A DNA stretch of 50,331 nucleotides from CAYFKJ01 sp964528595 (GCA_964528595.1 CAZGTM010000026.1:1-50331), one strand, 5' to 3'; shown: positions 16,706 to 26,094, counted from the stretch's first letter. Numbers and translations are program-made. Notes: a model not told the origin generated them from the sequence alone.

Positions 16706-18853
16706 CTAGCGATCAGGCTCCGGTTCGCCTGCAAGGTCTCCCTCCTCGAGGACCGGAACGGCCGCTCCCGCGATGGCTTCCTGCCGCTCCTTCGGGAGTT
16801 CGGGAGCTCCCTCCTCCTCCGGCGCAACCCGCACCGTGACCTGGCGATGGGCGAATTTGATGCCTTCCTTTTCGAACAACTCGCGGATCCTGGCGAAGAC
16901 CAGTTTTCGCACGACGAACTGCTCGCCCGGCAAGGTCATGAACTTAACCCGCAGGATCATCGCCGAATCCTCCATGGCGAGAACGCCCTGGGATTTCAGG
17001 GGCTGCAGGAATTTTTCGCCCATTTCCGGATGCTCCATCAACTCCTGGCCAAGCTTCTTGATCAACTTGCGCACCTTCTCTACGTCCGTGTCGTAGGTCA
17101 CGCGCAAGGAAAGCTTCATCATCGACCAGTCGCGGGAGTAATTGGTCAACTTCTGGATTTCGCCGAAGGGAATGGTGTGCAGGGCGCCCAGGTGATGGCG
17201 CAACTGCATCGACCGGATGGATATCTTTTCCACCGTGCCCTTGACCTCGCCGCAGTCGATGTATTCGCCGCGCCGGAAGGCATCGTCGATCAGGAAAAAG
17301 GCGCCGGAAAAGATATCGCGGATCAGCGTTTGCGCGCCGAAGCCGATCGCCAGTCCGACCACACCGGCGCCCGCGAACAAGGGCGCAATGTCCACACCCA
17401 GCTGTGACAGCAGAATCATGCCGGCCATGACGACGACGGTAATCAGCAGAAAATTCCGGGCCAACGGCAACAGGGTTGCAAGGCGCGAAGCGCCGCCGCC
17501 GCCTCCTTCCTCGCCCGGTTCCAGTTCGATCTCGCCGCCTTCGGCGGCAATCTTTTGATCGATGCTGATCTTGATCGCCTGATAGCCGAGATAACTCAGA
17601 AACAGGATGATGACGACATCGGCCAGCCGTACCAGTTTGTGTTCGTCGCTGGTTACGTCGACGCCCCAAAAGGCCAACAGAATTGCGATGCCGGCCATCA
17701 GGGCCAGCAGCGCGGCGGCGTTTTCGACCAGATCCTTCAAACTCCGGGGGCGTTGAAAATGGGGTAGCGGGCCGCCTCGTGGTTCATCCTCCTCGACGGA
17801 AATATCCGGCTGGGGCGCCGACAATTGCCACTTGGCGTCCTGCCGATCAATGAGCAAAAGGAGGAGGCCGTAGATCACGATGCCGATGAAAAGAGCGATG
17901 ATCGGCCCCAGCACCAAGGGTGCTGCGCCCGGCAGATCCAGCAGGATGCGCACAGCCGTCACGGCCCAGGCTCCCATGAAGTAGAGGCCCGCCCAGACGT
18001 GCCAGGTCCGCGCCAGCAGGCGCAGGGGCAACGGCTTTTCCAGGCCCTTGTGGAGCCCCAGGATAAGTTCCGCCATGGGGCGGCGCACAACACCGGCAAG
18101 CACGGTAAACAACAAGGCGCTAAGCAGAACACCGATGATAAGGGAAAGGGCATGCGCATCGGGATCGAGACCCATGGCTTCCATCCACAGGCACAAACTC
18201 ACGATGAAGAAGGAGATCGCGAATACCGCGACGGTATAGCGGTGAAAGTTTCCCGCCGTTGCGTCATCCAGGGGCAGCACGCGATGGGACGGCACATCGT
18301 GGGCCAACAGGTTTGCGAACAAAACGGATATCCACCAGGCGGCGGCAACCGTGCTGATTTGGATGAAATGGGTATGACGGGCGGCAGCCAGGCCGCTGTC
18401 GAACATGATGGAAAGCCCCATGGCAACGGCGGCGAAAATGCCGATGCTGACCGACTGCATGGCGCCGCGCAGCAAGAGGTAGCCGATCTTCTCGGTCCGT
18501 CCGCCCGGTTCCGGCTTGAACAGATAGGTGAAATGTTGCCGACCCCAGCGCATCACGCCCCAGGCGGCGGCAAAGCCGACCGCCATGAACAGCAACGAAT
18601 AGAGGGTGATTTCGAGATGCCAGAAAGCGCTCCCCGTAGGGCTCGCCTGGCGCAGCGCTTCGCCGACATTATTCGTGAATGCGCCGGCGCCGGACAATAC
18701 CTCCGCCGCCCGCGCCCGCACCGCCGGTCCCAGTTCCTGATGCCAGGTCATGCTCAGCGTTCCCGCCGGTTGGGCGAATGCTTCACCGGGTGCAAACAGG
18801 AAAGGGCTCAAGACCCACACCGTGATTTTGGATTTGATCCGGCCAAAGTTCAT
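16706..18853 (-). CDS. Large mechanosensitive ion channel, MscS family
   Basis: A 715-residue inner-membrane protein from ATG 18853 (a GTG at 18862 is also possible). It starts with a signal-like segment ending in EAFAQ, followed by a periplasmic part and about ten membrane helices. The C-terminal third has the MscS core: the pore helix region PLFAGAGVVGLAIGFGAQ, then IRDIFSGAFFLIDDAFRRGE and the beta domain with VEKISIRSMQLRHHLG and IPFGEIQKLTNYSRDW. Such channels release solutes on osmotic downshock. The length and extra helices resemble MscK/YbdG-like large members. The gene is monocistronic, converging on the small lipoprotein gene. The tail is acidic and proline-rich. Confidence 0.9.
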   Translation of the reverse strand: MNFGRIKSKITVWVLSPFLFAPGEAFAQPAGTLSMTWHQELGPAVRARAAEVLSGAGAFTNNVGEALRQASPTGSAFWHLEITLYSLLFMAVGFAAAWGVMRWGRQHFTYLFKPEPGGRTEKIGYLLLRGAMQSVSIGIFAAVAMGLSIMFDSGLAAARHTHFIQISTVAAAWWISVLFANLLAHDVPSHRVLPLDDATAGNFHRYTVAVFAISFFIVSLCLWMEAMGLDPDAHALSLIIGVLLSALLFTVLAGVVRRPMAELILGLHKGLEKPLPLRLLARTWHVWAGLYFMGAWAVTAVRILLDLPGAAPLVLGPIIALFIGIVIYGLLLLLIDRQDAKWQLSAPQPDISVEEDEPRGGPLPHFQRPRSLKDLVENAAALLALMAGIAILLAFWGVDVTSDEHKLVRLADVVIILFLSYLGYQAIKISIDQKIAAEGGEIELEPGEEGGGGGASRLATLLPLARNFLLITVVVMAGMILLSQLGVDIAPLFAGAGVVGLAIGFGAQTLIRDIFSGAFFLIDDAFRRGEYIDCGEVKGTVEKISIRSMQLRHHLGALHTIPFGEIQKLTNYSRDWSMMKLSLRVTYDTDVEKVRKLIKKLGQELMEHPEMGEKFLQPLKSQGVLAMEDSAMILRVKFMTLPGEQFVVRKLVFARIRELFEKEGIKFAHRQVTVRVAPEEEGAPELPKERQEAIAGAAVPVLEEGDLAGEPEPDR

Positions 18854-19163
18854 AGAGACCACCCCCGTATGAGATTACCGACCCGCGCCAAGCGGCGCCG
18901 CGCCGTTATCCTACATTGGCCTCATAAGATGGCTGTACAAGCAAATTTGGCCAGCCCCCCGCGCACATGTTTGTGACGCCCCGCGTCATCACGGCATTGT
19001 TGGGTGCAAGCGGACGGGTGCGGTCATATTTTGGACGCAATCGCCGGAAAGAATCCCGGCGTAACAAGGGCTTGGAGAAAGCTTCACCGTTCGCAACAGT
19101 TTTGCTTGTGGACTCCCCGACGAAACCATAAACTCCACAACATATTGTGGTCTGGAGGATCCT
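18854..19163. other. Divergent intergenic region before the DsbA-like/smc pair
   Basis: These 310 bases separate the leftward MscS-type gene from the rightward DsbA-like gene. No open frame with coding character was seen. The one clear structure is CCACAA-CATA-TTGTGG at 19135-19150, a 6-bp-arm inverted repeat that ends 13 bases before the TTG start and just before its GGAGG site. It could be an operator or an mRNA hairpin limiting translation. No confident -35/-10 pair could be assigned. Confidence 0.5.
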
Positions 19164-19781
19164 TTGACGCTATCAGATGTGTTAACGCGGTTTAAGAAAA
19201 CCGCTGGTATTGGTGTGTTCGCGGCCTTAGTCGCCGCCGGACCGGCCTCGGCGGAAGCCTTGAAGGCCGACCAGGATATGTTTATCGGCAAGGCGGACGC
19301 GCCGGTGACAGTGATCGAATACGCCTCCATGACCTGTCCGCATTGCGCCAACTTCCACACCGATGAACTGCCGGCAATCAAGAAGGCGTACATCGATACG
19401 GGCAAGGTGAAGCTGGTGTTCCGCGAATTCCCGCTCGACCGGGTGGCGTTTTGGGCATCGATCCTGGCGCGCTGTGCCGGCCAAGACCGCTATTTCGCCT
19501 TCATCGATATCCTGTTCAAGCGCCAGTCGGCCTGGGCCAGCGCCGAGAACCCGCAAGCAACCCTGGCGCAATTCGGCCAGATGGGCGGCGTCAGCCAGGA
19601 TCAGTTTAAGGCCTGCCTGGCCGATAAGGCGCTGGGCGACGGCATTCTTAAAACCAGACTGGACGGCCAGAACAAGTTCGAGGTCAATTCGACGCCGTCT
19701 TTCGTCATCAACGGAAAAAAACACGCCGGCGCGATGAATGTCGACGCCCTGGCGAAAATCGTCGACCCCCTGCTCAAATAG
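19164..19781 (+). CDS. DsbA-family thiol:disulfide oxidoreductase (exported)
   Basis: A 205-residue periplasmic protein. The signal peptide is KKTAGIGVFAALVAAGPASA, with cleavage after about residue 30. The thioredoxin-like domain has the active site CPHC (Cys58-Cys61) in YASMTCPHCANFH, the inserted helical domain, and the cis-proline loop NSTPSFVING. It likely introduces or isomerises disulfides in exported proteins, with a DsbB partner elsewhere. The start is TTG 19164: GGAGG is 5 bases upstream, and it gives a full signal peptide. It lies 39 bases before smc, an arrangement seen in other alphaproteobacteria, so they may be co-transcribed. Confidence 0.92.
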   Translation: MTLSDVLTRFKKTAGIGVFAALVAAGPASAEALKADQDMFIGKADAPVTVIEYASMTCPHCANFHTDELPAIKKAYIDTGKVKLVFREFPLDRVAFWASILARCAGQDRYFAFIDILFKRQSAWASAENPQATLAQFGQMGGVSQDQFKACLADKALGDGILKTRLDGQNKFEVNSTPSFVINGKKHAGAMNVDALAKIVDPLLK

Positions 19782-19820
19782 GGCGGGGATAACGGAGAGG
19801 CACAACGGGGGCCGCGCAGA

Positions 19821-22800
19821 GTGCAGTTTACGCGTTTAAAATTGTCGGGCTTCAAATCGTTCGTCGATCAGACCGAACTGATGATCGAGCCCGGATTGAC
19901 CGGCGTCGTCGGCCCCAACGGTTGTGGCAAGTCCAACCTGATCGAAGCCTTGCGCTGGGTCATGGGCGAGACCTCGGCCAAACGCATGCGCGGCGCCGGC
20001 ATGGACGACGTTATCTTCAACGGCACCACCTCCCGGCCCTCGCGAAATCTCGCCGAAGTCACCTTGGCGCTCGACAACGCCGAACGCCTGGCCCCTGCCG
20101 CCTTCAACGACAGTGACGAGATCGAGGTCACCCGCCGCATCGAGCGCGAGCACGGCTCGACCTACCTGATCAACGGCCATGAAGTGCGGGCCCGCGACGT
20201 CCAGCTGTTGTTCGCAGACCTGGCGACCGGGGCGCATTCCACGGCGCTGGTCAGCCAGGGTCAGATCGGCGCCCTGATCAACGCCAAACCGATCCAGCGG
20301 CGGCACATCCTGGAGGAAGCCGCCGGCATTACCGGGCTTCACTCCCGCCGCCACGAAGCGGAACTGCGCCTGCGCGCCGCCGAGACCAACATGGAACGCA
20401 TGGAAGACGTGGTGCAGGCCATGGAGGGGCAGCTCCAGGCCCTGAAGCGCCAGGCCCGCCAGGCGACGCGCTACCGCAACATTTCGGGCCATATCCGCAA
20501 AACCGAAGCGATGATGCTGCACTTGCGTTACCTGGAGGCCGAGGACGCGGCGCAAAAGGCGGCGGCCGATTTGAGCGAGATCGAAACTCAGGTCGCCGAC
20601 ATCACCCGCCTCGCCGCCGCCGCCACGACCGCCCAGGAAGAGGTCGGCCAGAAAATTCCGCCGCTGCGCAACGCGGAGGCCGAGCGCGCCGCCGCCCTGC
20701 ACCGGCTGAATGTCGCCCGCGACGGCCTCAACGCCGAGGAGGAACGCGCGCTTGAAACCCAGGCCGGGCTGGAAAACCGCCTGGCGCAGATCGCCGGCGA
20801 TATCTCCCGCGAGGAAGAACAGGGCCGCGACGCCGAACAGCACATGGTTCGGCTCGACGGGGAGGCCAGCGATCTTGAAGCCGCGCGCGACGGCGAGGCC
20901 GAGCGCGGCGAGGCCGCCGAAGCCGAGGTCGCGAAGACTGGTGACGCCCTGACGGGCCGGGAAGCGGAACTCGACGCGGCCGGCGTCCGGATCGCCGAGG
21001 AGGAAGCCCGGCGCACTGCCCTGGCCACGGAAATCGACAACGCCACCCGACGGCTCGAACGTCTCAAGGAACGGCGCGATCAGGTCGCCGCCGAACGCGC
21101 CCGCCTCGAAGCCGAAGCCGCCGAGGAAGGCGCGCCCGACGTCACCGACGACGGCATCGAAACGGCGGGGCAAAAGTCGGCGGAAGCCCACGAGACGGCC
21201 GAGGCGGCGGAACGCGCCCGGCTGGAAGCCCAGGGCGTGGAGGCCGCCAGCCGCGACGCCCTGCAGGACCTGGAGAAGGAACTGGGCCGCATCGGCGGCG
21301 AGGAAACGGCACTGCGCCGCCTCCTGACCAAGGAGGACGACGATCTCTGGCCGCCCCTGATCGATGCGGTCACGGTCGAGGCCGGCTATGAGGCCGCCCT
21401 GGGCGCGGCGCTGGGCGAAGATCTCGACGTACCCGCCGATACCGGTGCGCCGGTTCACTGGCAAACCCATTCCCCCTATGACGAAACCGCGTCATTGCCC
21501 GACGGCTGCGAGCCCCTCAGCCGCTACGTTTCCGCGCCGCCGGCGTTGAACCGCAGGCTGAGCCAGATCGGCGTCGTCGACGACGCCCTGGGAAGCACCC
21601 TGGCGGCGGACCTCAAACAAGGCCAGCGGCTGGTCAGCCGCGAAGGCGGACTGTGGCGCTGGGACGGCTACACAGCGGGCGCCAGCGCACCGACGGCAGC
21701 GGCGCAACGTCTGGCCCAACGCAACCGTCTGGAGGATCTGGGCCGCACGCGCGAGACCCTTGAGGTTGACTCAAACGCGGCGCGCGAACGCTTCGAGACC
21801 GCCGAAGCAGCCGTCAAACAGACTGCCGAAGCCGAACAACAGGCCCGCGAGGCGGCCCGCCGGGCCGACCAGATCCTGCGTCAGATGCAGGAAACCCACG
21901 CCCGCGTCGTCGAAGCCCGGGCCGCCCGCCAGTCCCGTCTGACGGCCCTGACTGAAACGGCGTCGGAAATCACCGACGATACATCCGAGACCGAAAGCGG
22001 TCTGCTGGATTCACAGTCGAACCTTGATGCCTTGCCGCCCGCCGAGGTCGGCCGCGACGCGCTTGAAGCATTGCGCGGGGACGTTGCCGGACGGCGCCGC
22101 GAACACGCCGAGGCCACGGGGACCCGCGATCGCTTGGCGGCCGAAGCCCGCGTCCGCGGCCAGCGCCTGGAAGCCATCGCCGGCGAGCGGCAATCCTGGC
22201 AGAACCGCAAGGCGTCGGCCGAAAGCCAGACCGAACAGCTCTCCCGCCGCAAGGAAGAAGCCGAAGCGGAGCTTACCGTCGCGCGGGCCGTGCCGGAGGA
22301 AATCGCCGCCCGCCGCGTCAGCCTGCTGGACGAAATCGAAAAGGCCGAGGCGGCGCGCACGCAGGCGGCCGATGCCTTGGCCGAAGCCGAGGCTGCGCTG
22401 GCGGAGTGTGAAAAACAATCGCGCGAGGCCAGCGAACAGTTGGCGACGGCGCGCGAGGACCGGGTCCGGGTCGAGGCCCGTGTCGCCCAGGCGGCGCAAA
22501 GCCGCCAGGAAATTACCGAACGCATGCACGAAATCCTCGATTGCACGCCGGAACAGGCGCCGGAGGTGGCCGAAATCAAGGAAGGCGCGGAGCTGCCCGA
22601 ACGCGACGCGGTCGAACACCGCCTCGAACGCCTCAAACGCGAACGCGACAACATGGGCCCGGTCAACCTGCGGGCCGAGGCCGAAGCGGCCGAACTGACC
22701 GAGCAGATCGAGACCATGATGACGGAGCGCGCCGATCTCGAGGCCGCCATTGCGCGCTTACGCCAAGGCATCGCCAGCCTCAACCGCGAGGGCCGCGAAC

Positions 22801-23279
22801 GCCTGTTGCTGGCCTTCAAGGAAGTCGATACCCACTTCCGCGAACTGTTCGTCCGCCTCTTTGGCGGCGGCCAGGCCTATCTCACGCTCACCGAATCGGA
22901 CGATCCCCTGGAAGCCGGCCTGGAAATCATGGCCAGCCCGCCGGGCAAGCGTTTGCAGGCCATGTCGCTCTTGTCAGGCGGCGAGCAGGCCCTGACGGCG
23001 GTATCGCTGCTGTTTGCCGTTTTCCTGACCAATCCGGCGCCGATCTGCGTGCTGGACGAGGTCGACGCACCGCTGGATGACAGCAATGTCGAGCGTTTCC
23101 TGGGACTGGTGGAGGAAATTGCCGCCAGCGCCGGCACGCGCTTCCTGATCATCACCCACAACCCCATCTCGATGGCCGGGATGGAGCGCCTGTTCGGCGT
23201 CACCATGGGGGAGCGCGGCGTAAGCCAGCTGGTGTCGGTCGATCTGACCCAGGCGGAGGATTTGAGAGAGTCGGCTTAG
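19821..23279 (+). CDS. smc: Chromosome segregation protein SMC
   Basis: A 1152-residue ATPase of structural-maintenance-of-chromosomes type. The N-terminal Walker A is GPNGCGKSN (31-39), followed by LRWVMGETSAKRMRG. Long Ala/Glu/Arg-rich coiled coils flank a hinge at about 510-600 (PPLIDAVTVEAGYEAALGAAL). The C-terminal head has the ABC signature LLSGGEQALTAVSLLFAVF (from about 1049) and Walker B ICVLDEVDAPLDD. It works with ScpA and ScpB to compact and segregate chromosomes. The start is GTG 19821, which matches the family N-terminus MQFTRLKLSGFKSF. The gene follows the DsbA-like gene and precedes the ATP synthase operon. Its biased composition creates long antisense open frames. Confidence 0.97.
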   Translation: MQFTRLKLSGFKSFVDQTELMIEPGLTGVVGPNGCGKSNLIEALRWVMGETSAKRMRGAGMDDVIFNGTTSRPSRNLAEVTLALDNAERLAPAAFNDSDEIEVTRRIEREHGSTYLINGHEVRARDVQLLFADLATGAHSTALVSQGQIGALINAKPIQRRHILEEAAGITGLHSRRHEAELRLRAAETNMERMEDVVQAMEGQLQALKRQARQATRYRNISGHIRKTEAMMLHLRYLEAEDAAQKAAADLSEIETQVADITRLAAAATTAQEEVGQKIPPLRNAEAERAAALHRLNVARDGLNAEEERALETQAGLENRLAQIAGDISREEEQGRDAEQHMVRLDGEASDLEAARDGEAERGEAAEAEVAKTGDALTGREAELDAAGVRIAEEEARRTALATEIDNATRRLERLKERRDQVAAERARLEAEAAEEGAPDVTDDGIETAGQKSAEAHETAEAAERARLEAQGVEAASRDALQDLEKELGRIGGEETALRRLLTKEDDDLWPPLIDAVTVEAGYEAALGAALGEDLDVPADTGAPVHWQTHSPYDETASLPDGCEPLSRYVSAPPALNRRLSQIGVVDDALGSTLAADLKQGQRLVSREGGLWRWDGYTAGASAPTAAAQRLAQRNRLEDLGRTRETLEVDSNAARERFETAEAAVKQTAEAEQQAREAARRADQILRQMQETHARVVEARAARQSRLTALTETASEITDDTSETESGLLDSQSNLDALPPAEVGRDALEALRGDVAGRRREHAEATGTRDRLAAEARVRGQRLEAIAGERQSWQNRKASAESQTEQLSRRKEEAEAELTVARAVPEEIAARRVSLLDEIEKAEAARTQAADALAEAEAALAECEKQSREASEQLATAREDRVRVEARVAQAAQSRQEITERMHEILDCTPEQAPEVAEIKEGAELPERDAVEHRLERLKRERDNMGPVNLRAEAEAAELTEQIETMMTERADLEAAIARLRQGIASLNREGRERLLLAFKEVDTHFRELFVRLFGGGQAYLTLTESDDPLEAGLEIMASPPGKRLQAMSLLSGGEQALTAVSLLFAVFLTNPAPICVLDEVDAPLDDSNVERFLGLVEEIAASAGTRFLIITHNPISMAGMERLFGVTMGERGVSQLVSVDLTQAEDLRESA

Positions 23280-23340
23280 GCGGCATTCTCGGGACTGTTT
23301 ATCTTTAATTTTCAATAACTTAAGCCTTCCCTATTGAGGC

Positions 23341-23369
23341 TTGACAGCCCCCAACCCAATCCCTATTGT
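23341..23369 (+). promoter_or_regulatory. Sigma70-type promoter of the F0 ATP synthase operon
   Basis: A consensus -35 box TTGACA (23341-23346) is followed after 17 bases by TATTGT (23364-23369), a four-of-six match to the -10 consensus. Transcription would begin about 23376, leaving a leader of about 125 bases before atpI. A small inverted repeat, AAGCCT (23322-23327) and AGGCTT (23337-23342), touches the -35 box, and CCCTATTG occurs twice (23329-23336 and 23361-23368). Confidence 0.6.
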
Positions 23370-23500
23370 TCACGCGGTTTTTACCGGCCCAAGCGGCGGA
23401 TGGACCGTCGTGGAAGGCTGGCGTTCGATCACTACCAAGTCTGCGCCCATCAAGACTTCCGGGACCTTCATCGAGGCGGAACCTCATCGGACAAACAACC

Positions 23501-23872
23501 ATGACCGAAGAGGAACCACCTAAACACCCCGCAGATCCGGCCTTTAAGGCATTGGACGCCCGAATTCGGGAAGCCCGCCTGAAGGAGGAGCAGAGGTCGC
23601 CGGTGGAGAGTGAGCATGGCACGTCACCCGTGGGCATGGCTCTGGGAATGCGCATCGGCATCGAGCTTGTCTCGGCCTTGGCGGTGAGCGGCGGTATTGG
23701 TTGGTACCTGGACCGGTGGCTGGAGACCAAGCCCTGGTTGATGTTGGCGATGCTGGTTTTGGGCTCCGCCGCCGGATTGATGAACGCCTACCGGGCGGCC
23801 ATGAAGGCGAATGCGCAGCTTGAAGCGAGCCTGAAGGAAGACGGGGATCACGATCCCCAAGTTAAGGAGTAG
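23501..23872 (+). CDS. atpI: AtpI-like ATP synthase subunit I
   Basis: A 123-residue small membrane protein. A charged N-terminal half (KHPADPAFKALDARIREARL) is followed by two membrane helices (LGMRIGIELVSALAVSGGIGW and WLMLAMLVLGSAAGLMNAY in outline). The turn WYLDRWLETKPW between them is typical for the AtpI/AtpZ group in alphaproteobacteria. It is thought to help c-ring assembly or magnesium handling. The start is ATG 23501 because homology begins with the MTEEEPPKHP stretch; no strong ribosome site is visible. It is first in the operon, and its stop lies 6 bases before the atpB start. Confidence 0.88.
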   Translation: MTEEEPPKHPADPAFKALDARIREARLKEEQRSPVESEHGTSPVGMALGMRIGIELVSALAVSGGIGWYLDRWLETKPWLMLAMLVLGSAAGLMNAYRAAMKANAQLEASLKEDGDHDPQVKE

Positions 23873-23878
23873 ACCGAG

Positions 23879-24613
23879 GTGGCCGAAAATCACAGCCCTC
23901 TCGCGCAGTTTGAAATCAAGCGCCTGGTCGAGATCGACCTCGGCGGCATTGATGCCTCTTTCACCAATTCATCGATGTGGATGATCATCTCGATCGTCGC
24001 CATCACCGCCATGCTGACATTGAGCATGCGGGGCCGCGCCATGGTGCCGGGCCGCTGGCAGTCCATCGCCGAATTGAGTTACGAATTTATCGCCAACATG
24101 CTGCGCGAAAACGTGGGCGCGGAAGGCCGCCACTACTTCCCCTTCGTCTTCACGCTTTTCATGTTCATCCTGTTCGCCAACGTCCTCGGCCTGATCCCCT
24201 ATTCGTTCACCACCACCAGCCACATCATTGTCACCTTCGGCATGGCCATTGTCGTGTTCCTCGGCGTGACGCTGATCGGCGTCATCCGGCACAAGGGCAA
24301 GTTCCTGTCATTGTTCGTGCCCTCGGGCGTGCCGGTCTTCCTGATGCCGCTGCTGATCCCGATCGAAATCATCTCGTACCTGACGCGCCCCGTCAGCCTC
24401 AGCCTGCGACTGTTCGCCAACATGATGGCGGGACATACGCTGCTCAAGGTTTTCGGCGGGTTTGTCGTGGCGCTCGGCCTCTTCGGCGTGGCGCCGCTCG
24501 TCTTTATCGTAGCTTTGTACGGCCTCGAACTGATCGTGGCCTTTTTGCAAGCCTACGTTTTCACCATTCTGACCTGTCTTTACCTCAACGATGCGATCCA
24601 TCTGCACCACTAG
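23879..24613 (+). CDS. atpB: ATP synthase F0 subunit a
   Basis: A 244-residue integral membrane protein forming the proton half-channels of the F0 motor. The essential arginine Arg177 is in SLSLRLFANMMAGH, and the last helices contain YGLELIVAFLQAYVFTIL. About six membrane helices are visible, and the protein ends in IHLHH. The start is GTG 23879, with AAGGAG 9 bases upstream; translation then begins MAENHSPLAQFEIK, as in relatives. It follows atpI closely and is 63-69 bases before atpE. Confidence 0.97.
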   Translation: MAENHSPLAQFEIKRLVEIDLGGIDASFTNSSMWMIISIVAITAMLTLSMRGRAMVPGRWQSIAELSYEFIANMLRENVGAEGRHYFPFVFTLFMFILFANVLGLIPYSFTTTSHIIVTFGMAIVVFLGVTLIGVIRHKGKFLSLFVPSGVPVFLMPLLIPIEIISYLTRPVSLSLRLFANMMAGHTLLKVFGGFVVALGLFGVAPLVFIVALYGLELIVAFLQAYVFTILTCLYLNDAIHLHH

Positions 24614-24682
24614 GGCGTAACATCCGGACAGCCGGAATTCTTTTCACTCGTTTAAGTCTGACAAAATAAAGGAACCATGGAA

Positions 24683-24907
24683 ATGGAACTCGAAGCCGCA
24701 AAGCAAATTGGCGCCGGTCTTGCCACCATCGGCCTCGCCGGCGTTGGTGTCGGTATCGGTAGCATCTTCGCCGCCTATATCTCGGCCGGCATCCGCAACC
24801 CCGCCGCGGCGCCGAAAATGTTCGGCACGGTGATGCTGGGCTTCGCGCTGACCGAGGCGATCGCGCTGTTCGCCCTGCTCATCGCCTTCCTGATCCTGTT
24901 CGCGTAA
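24683..24907 (+). CDS. atpE: ATP synthase F0 subunit c
   Basis: A 74-residue hairpin of two membrane helices that forms the rotor ring. The polar loop is RNPAAAPK, and the proton-carrying carboxylate is Glu58 in FALTEAIALFALL. Glycines in GVGVGIGSI pack the first helix. The start is placed at the second ATG (24683), since AAAGGA lies 9 bases upstream and MELEAAKQIGAG is the usual N-terminus. Beginning at ATG 24677 would add two residues. Glutamate rather than aspartate at this site is usual for alphaproteobacteria. The protein looks like a normal proton-type c subunit; no sodium-binding signature was noted. Confidence 0.95.
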   Translation: MELEAAKQIGAGLATIGLAGVGVGIGSIFAAYISAGIRNPAAAPKMFGTVMLGFALTEAIALFALLIAFLILFA

Positions 24908-24997
24908 GATTTTTTGTAACTCCGGTCCGGTCCGGCGCGATGCCGGAACCGGGCCGAATTACAATTTTTGACCGAACGATAATCAGGGGCCCAACCC

Positions 24998-25489
24998 ATG
25001 CCTCAACTTAATCTCGCCGATTTTTCACCGCAGCTGGTCTGGCTGCTGATCACCTTCGTTGCGTTGTATTTCGTGATGTGGAAGGTGGCGCTGCCGCGCA
25101 TTTCGGATGTCCTGGAAGAACGCCAGGAACGTATCACCGACGACCTCGAAAAAGCCGAAAGCCTGCGGGCCGAGGCCGAAGAGGCCATCGAGGCCTACGA
25201 GAAGGCCCTGGCTGACGCCCGCGCCGATGCGCAGGCCACGGCCAAAGCCGCGCATGATGAGCTGAGCGCCAAGGCCGACGCCAAACGGGCCGAAGTTGAA
25301 GCCAAGCTGGCCGGCGAAATGGCCGAGGCCGACGCCCGCATCGCCCAGGCCCGCACCGAAGCCATGGGTCATGTCCGCTCGGTCGCCTCGGATACCGCCC
25401 GCACGGTGACGGCCCGCCTGATCGGCGTCGATGCCAGCGACGATGCTGTCGGCGTGGCGGTCGACGCCGCCGTGGCAGGGAGCAAATAG
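24998..25489 (+). CDS. ATP synthase F0 subunit b'
   Basis: A 163-residue peripheral-stalk protein with one N-terminal membrane helix (LVWLLITFVALYFVMWKVAL) and a long charged coiled coil rich in Ala, Glu and Lys. The motif LPRISDVLEERQERI after the helix is typical of b/b' subunits. Alphaproteobacteria and photosynthetic bacteria carry two different b-type subunits in a heterodimer; this is the first, b', by position right after atpE. The stop TAG is followed directly by the ATG of the second b gene. The 90-base gap after atpE holds a GC-rich stretch with no clear terminator. Confidence 0.93.
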   Translation: MPQLNLADFSPQLVWLLITFVALYFVMWKVALPRISDVLEERQERITDDLEKAESLRAEAEEAIEAYEKALADARADAQATAKAAHDELSAKADAKRAEVEAKLAGEMAEADARIAQARTEAMGHVRSVASDTARTVTARLIGVDASDDAVGVAVDAAVAGSK

Positions 25490-25981
25490 ATGGGTCATTT
25501 GATGGAAGATCCGGCCTTTTGGGTCGCTATTGCCTTCGTCGCATTCGTTGGCGTGATGATCAAGTTCGCCTACGGCAAGATCGTCGGCGCGCTTGACGAG
25601 CGTGCCGCCGGCATCAAGTCCGAGCTGGATGAGGCGGTCAAACTGCGCGAGGAGGCCCAGTCCTTGCTGGCGGGTTACCAGCGTAAACAGCGTGACGCCG
25701 TGAGCGAAGCGGAAGACATCATCGCCCAGGCCAAGGCCGACGCCGAACGTCTGGCGACCGACGCAGAGGCCGCTTTGGAGGCGGAGGTCAAACGCCGCAC
25801 CGACATGGCGCTGGATAAAATCGCCCAGGCCGAAGCCCAGGTCGTGCAGGACGTGCGCAACACCTCCATCGAGGTCGCCATTAAGGCCGCCGAAAAGCTG
25901 ATTTCGGAAAACCTCGACGACGCCAAGGCCCGCAGCCTGATCGACGAGAGCATCTCCGACATCGAAGGCAAACTGCACTAG
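25490..25981 (+). CDS. atpF: ATP synthase F0 subunit b
   Basis: A 163-residue peripheral-stalk subunit. The membrane helix FWVAIAFVAFVGVMIKFAYG is followed by IVGALDERAAGIKSELDEAV and a long coiled coil. It starts immediately after the b' stop codon, with GGGAG 7 bases upstream, so the two stalk subunits are made in balanced amounts. This is the last gene of the F0 operon; a strong terminator follows 30 bases on. The F1 genes are not in the window, as usual in this class, where F0 and F1 are in separate operons. Confidence 0.95.
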   Translation: MGHLMEDPAFWVAIAFVAFVGVMIKFAYGKIVGALDERAAGIKSELDEAVKLREEAQSLLAGYQRKQRDAVSEAEDIIAQAKADAERLATDAEAALEAEVKRRTDMALDKIAQAEAQVVQDVRNTSIEVAIKAAEKLISENLDDAKARSLIDESISDIEGKLH

Positions 25982-26010
25982 CTACATTTGAACTACGGTT
26001 CGGCCGACAA

Positions 26011-26038
26011 ACCCCCGCCTCTCCGGCGGGGGTTTTTT
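26011..26038 (+). terminator. Rho-independent terminator of the F0 operon
   Basis: ACCCCCGCC (26011-26019) and GGCGGGGGT (26025-26033) form a perfect 9-bp GC-rich stem with a 5-base loop, followed by six T (26033-26038). It lies 30 bases after the stop of atpF and is oriented to end the ATP synthase transcript. Confidence 0.93.
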
Positions 26039-26094
26039 GTTCAACTTTTCTACGTCATCCTGGAAATTGCGTCAGTAAATGCCGGTGATCCAAG

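Noticed and set aside
19836..21470. A 544-codon open frame antisense to smc
   Set aside because: It mirrors the Ala/Glu/Arg-biased coiled-coil coding of smc, has a low-complexity Gly/Arg/Phe product and no ribosome site; smc is certain.
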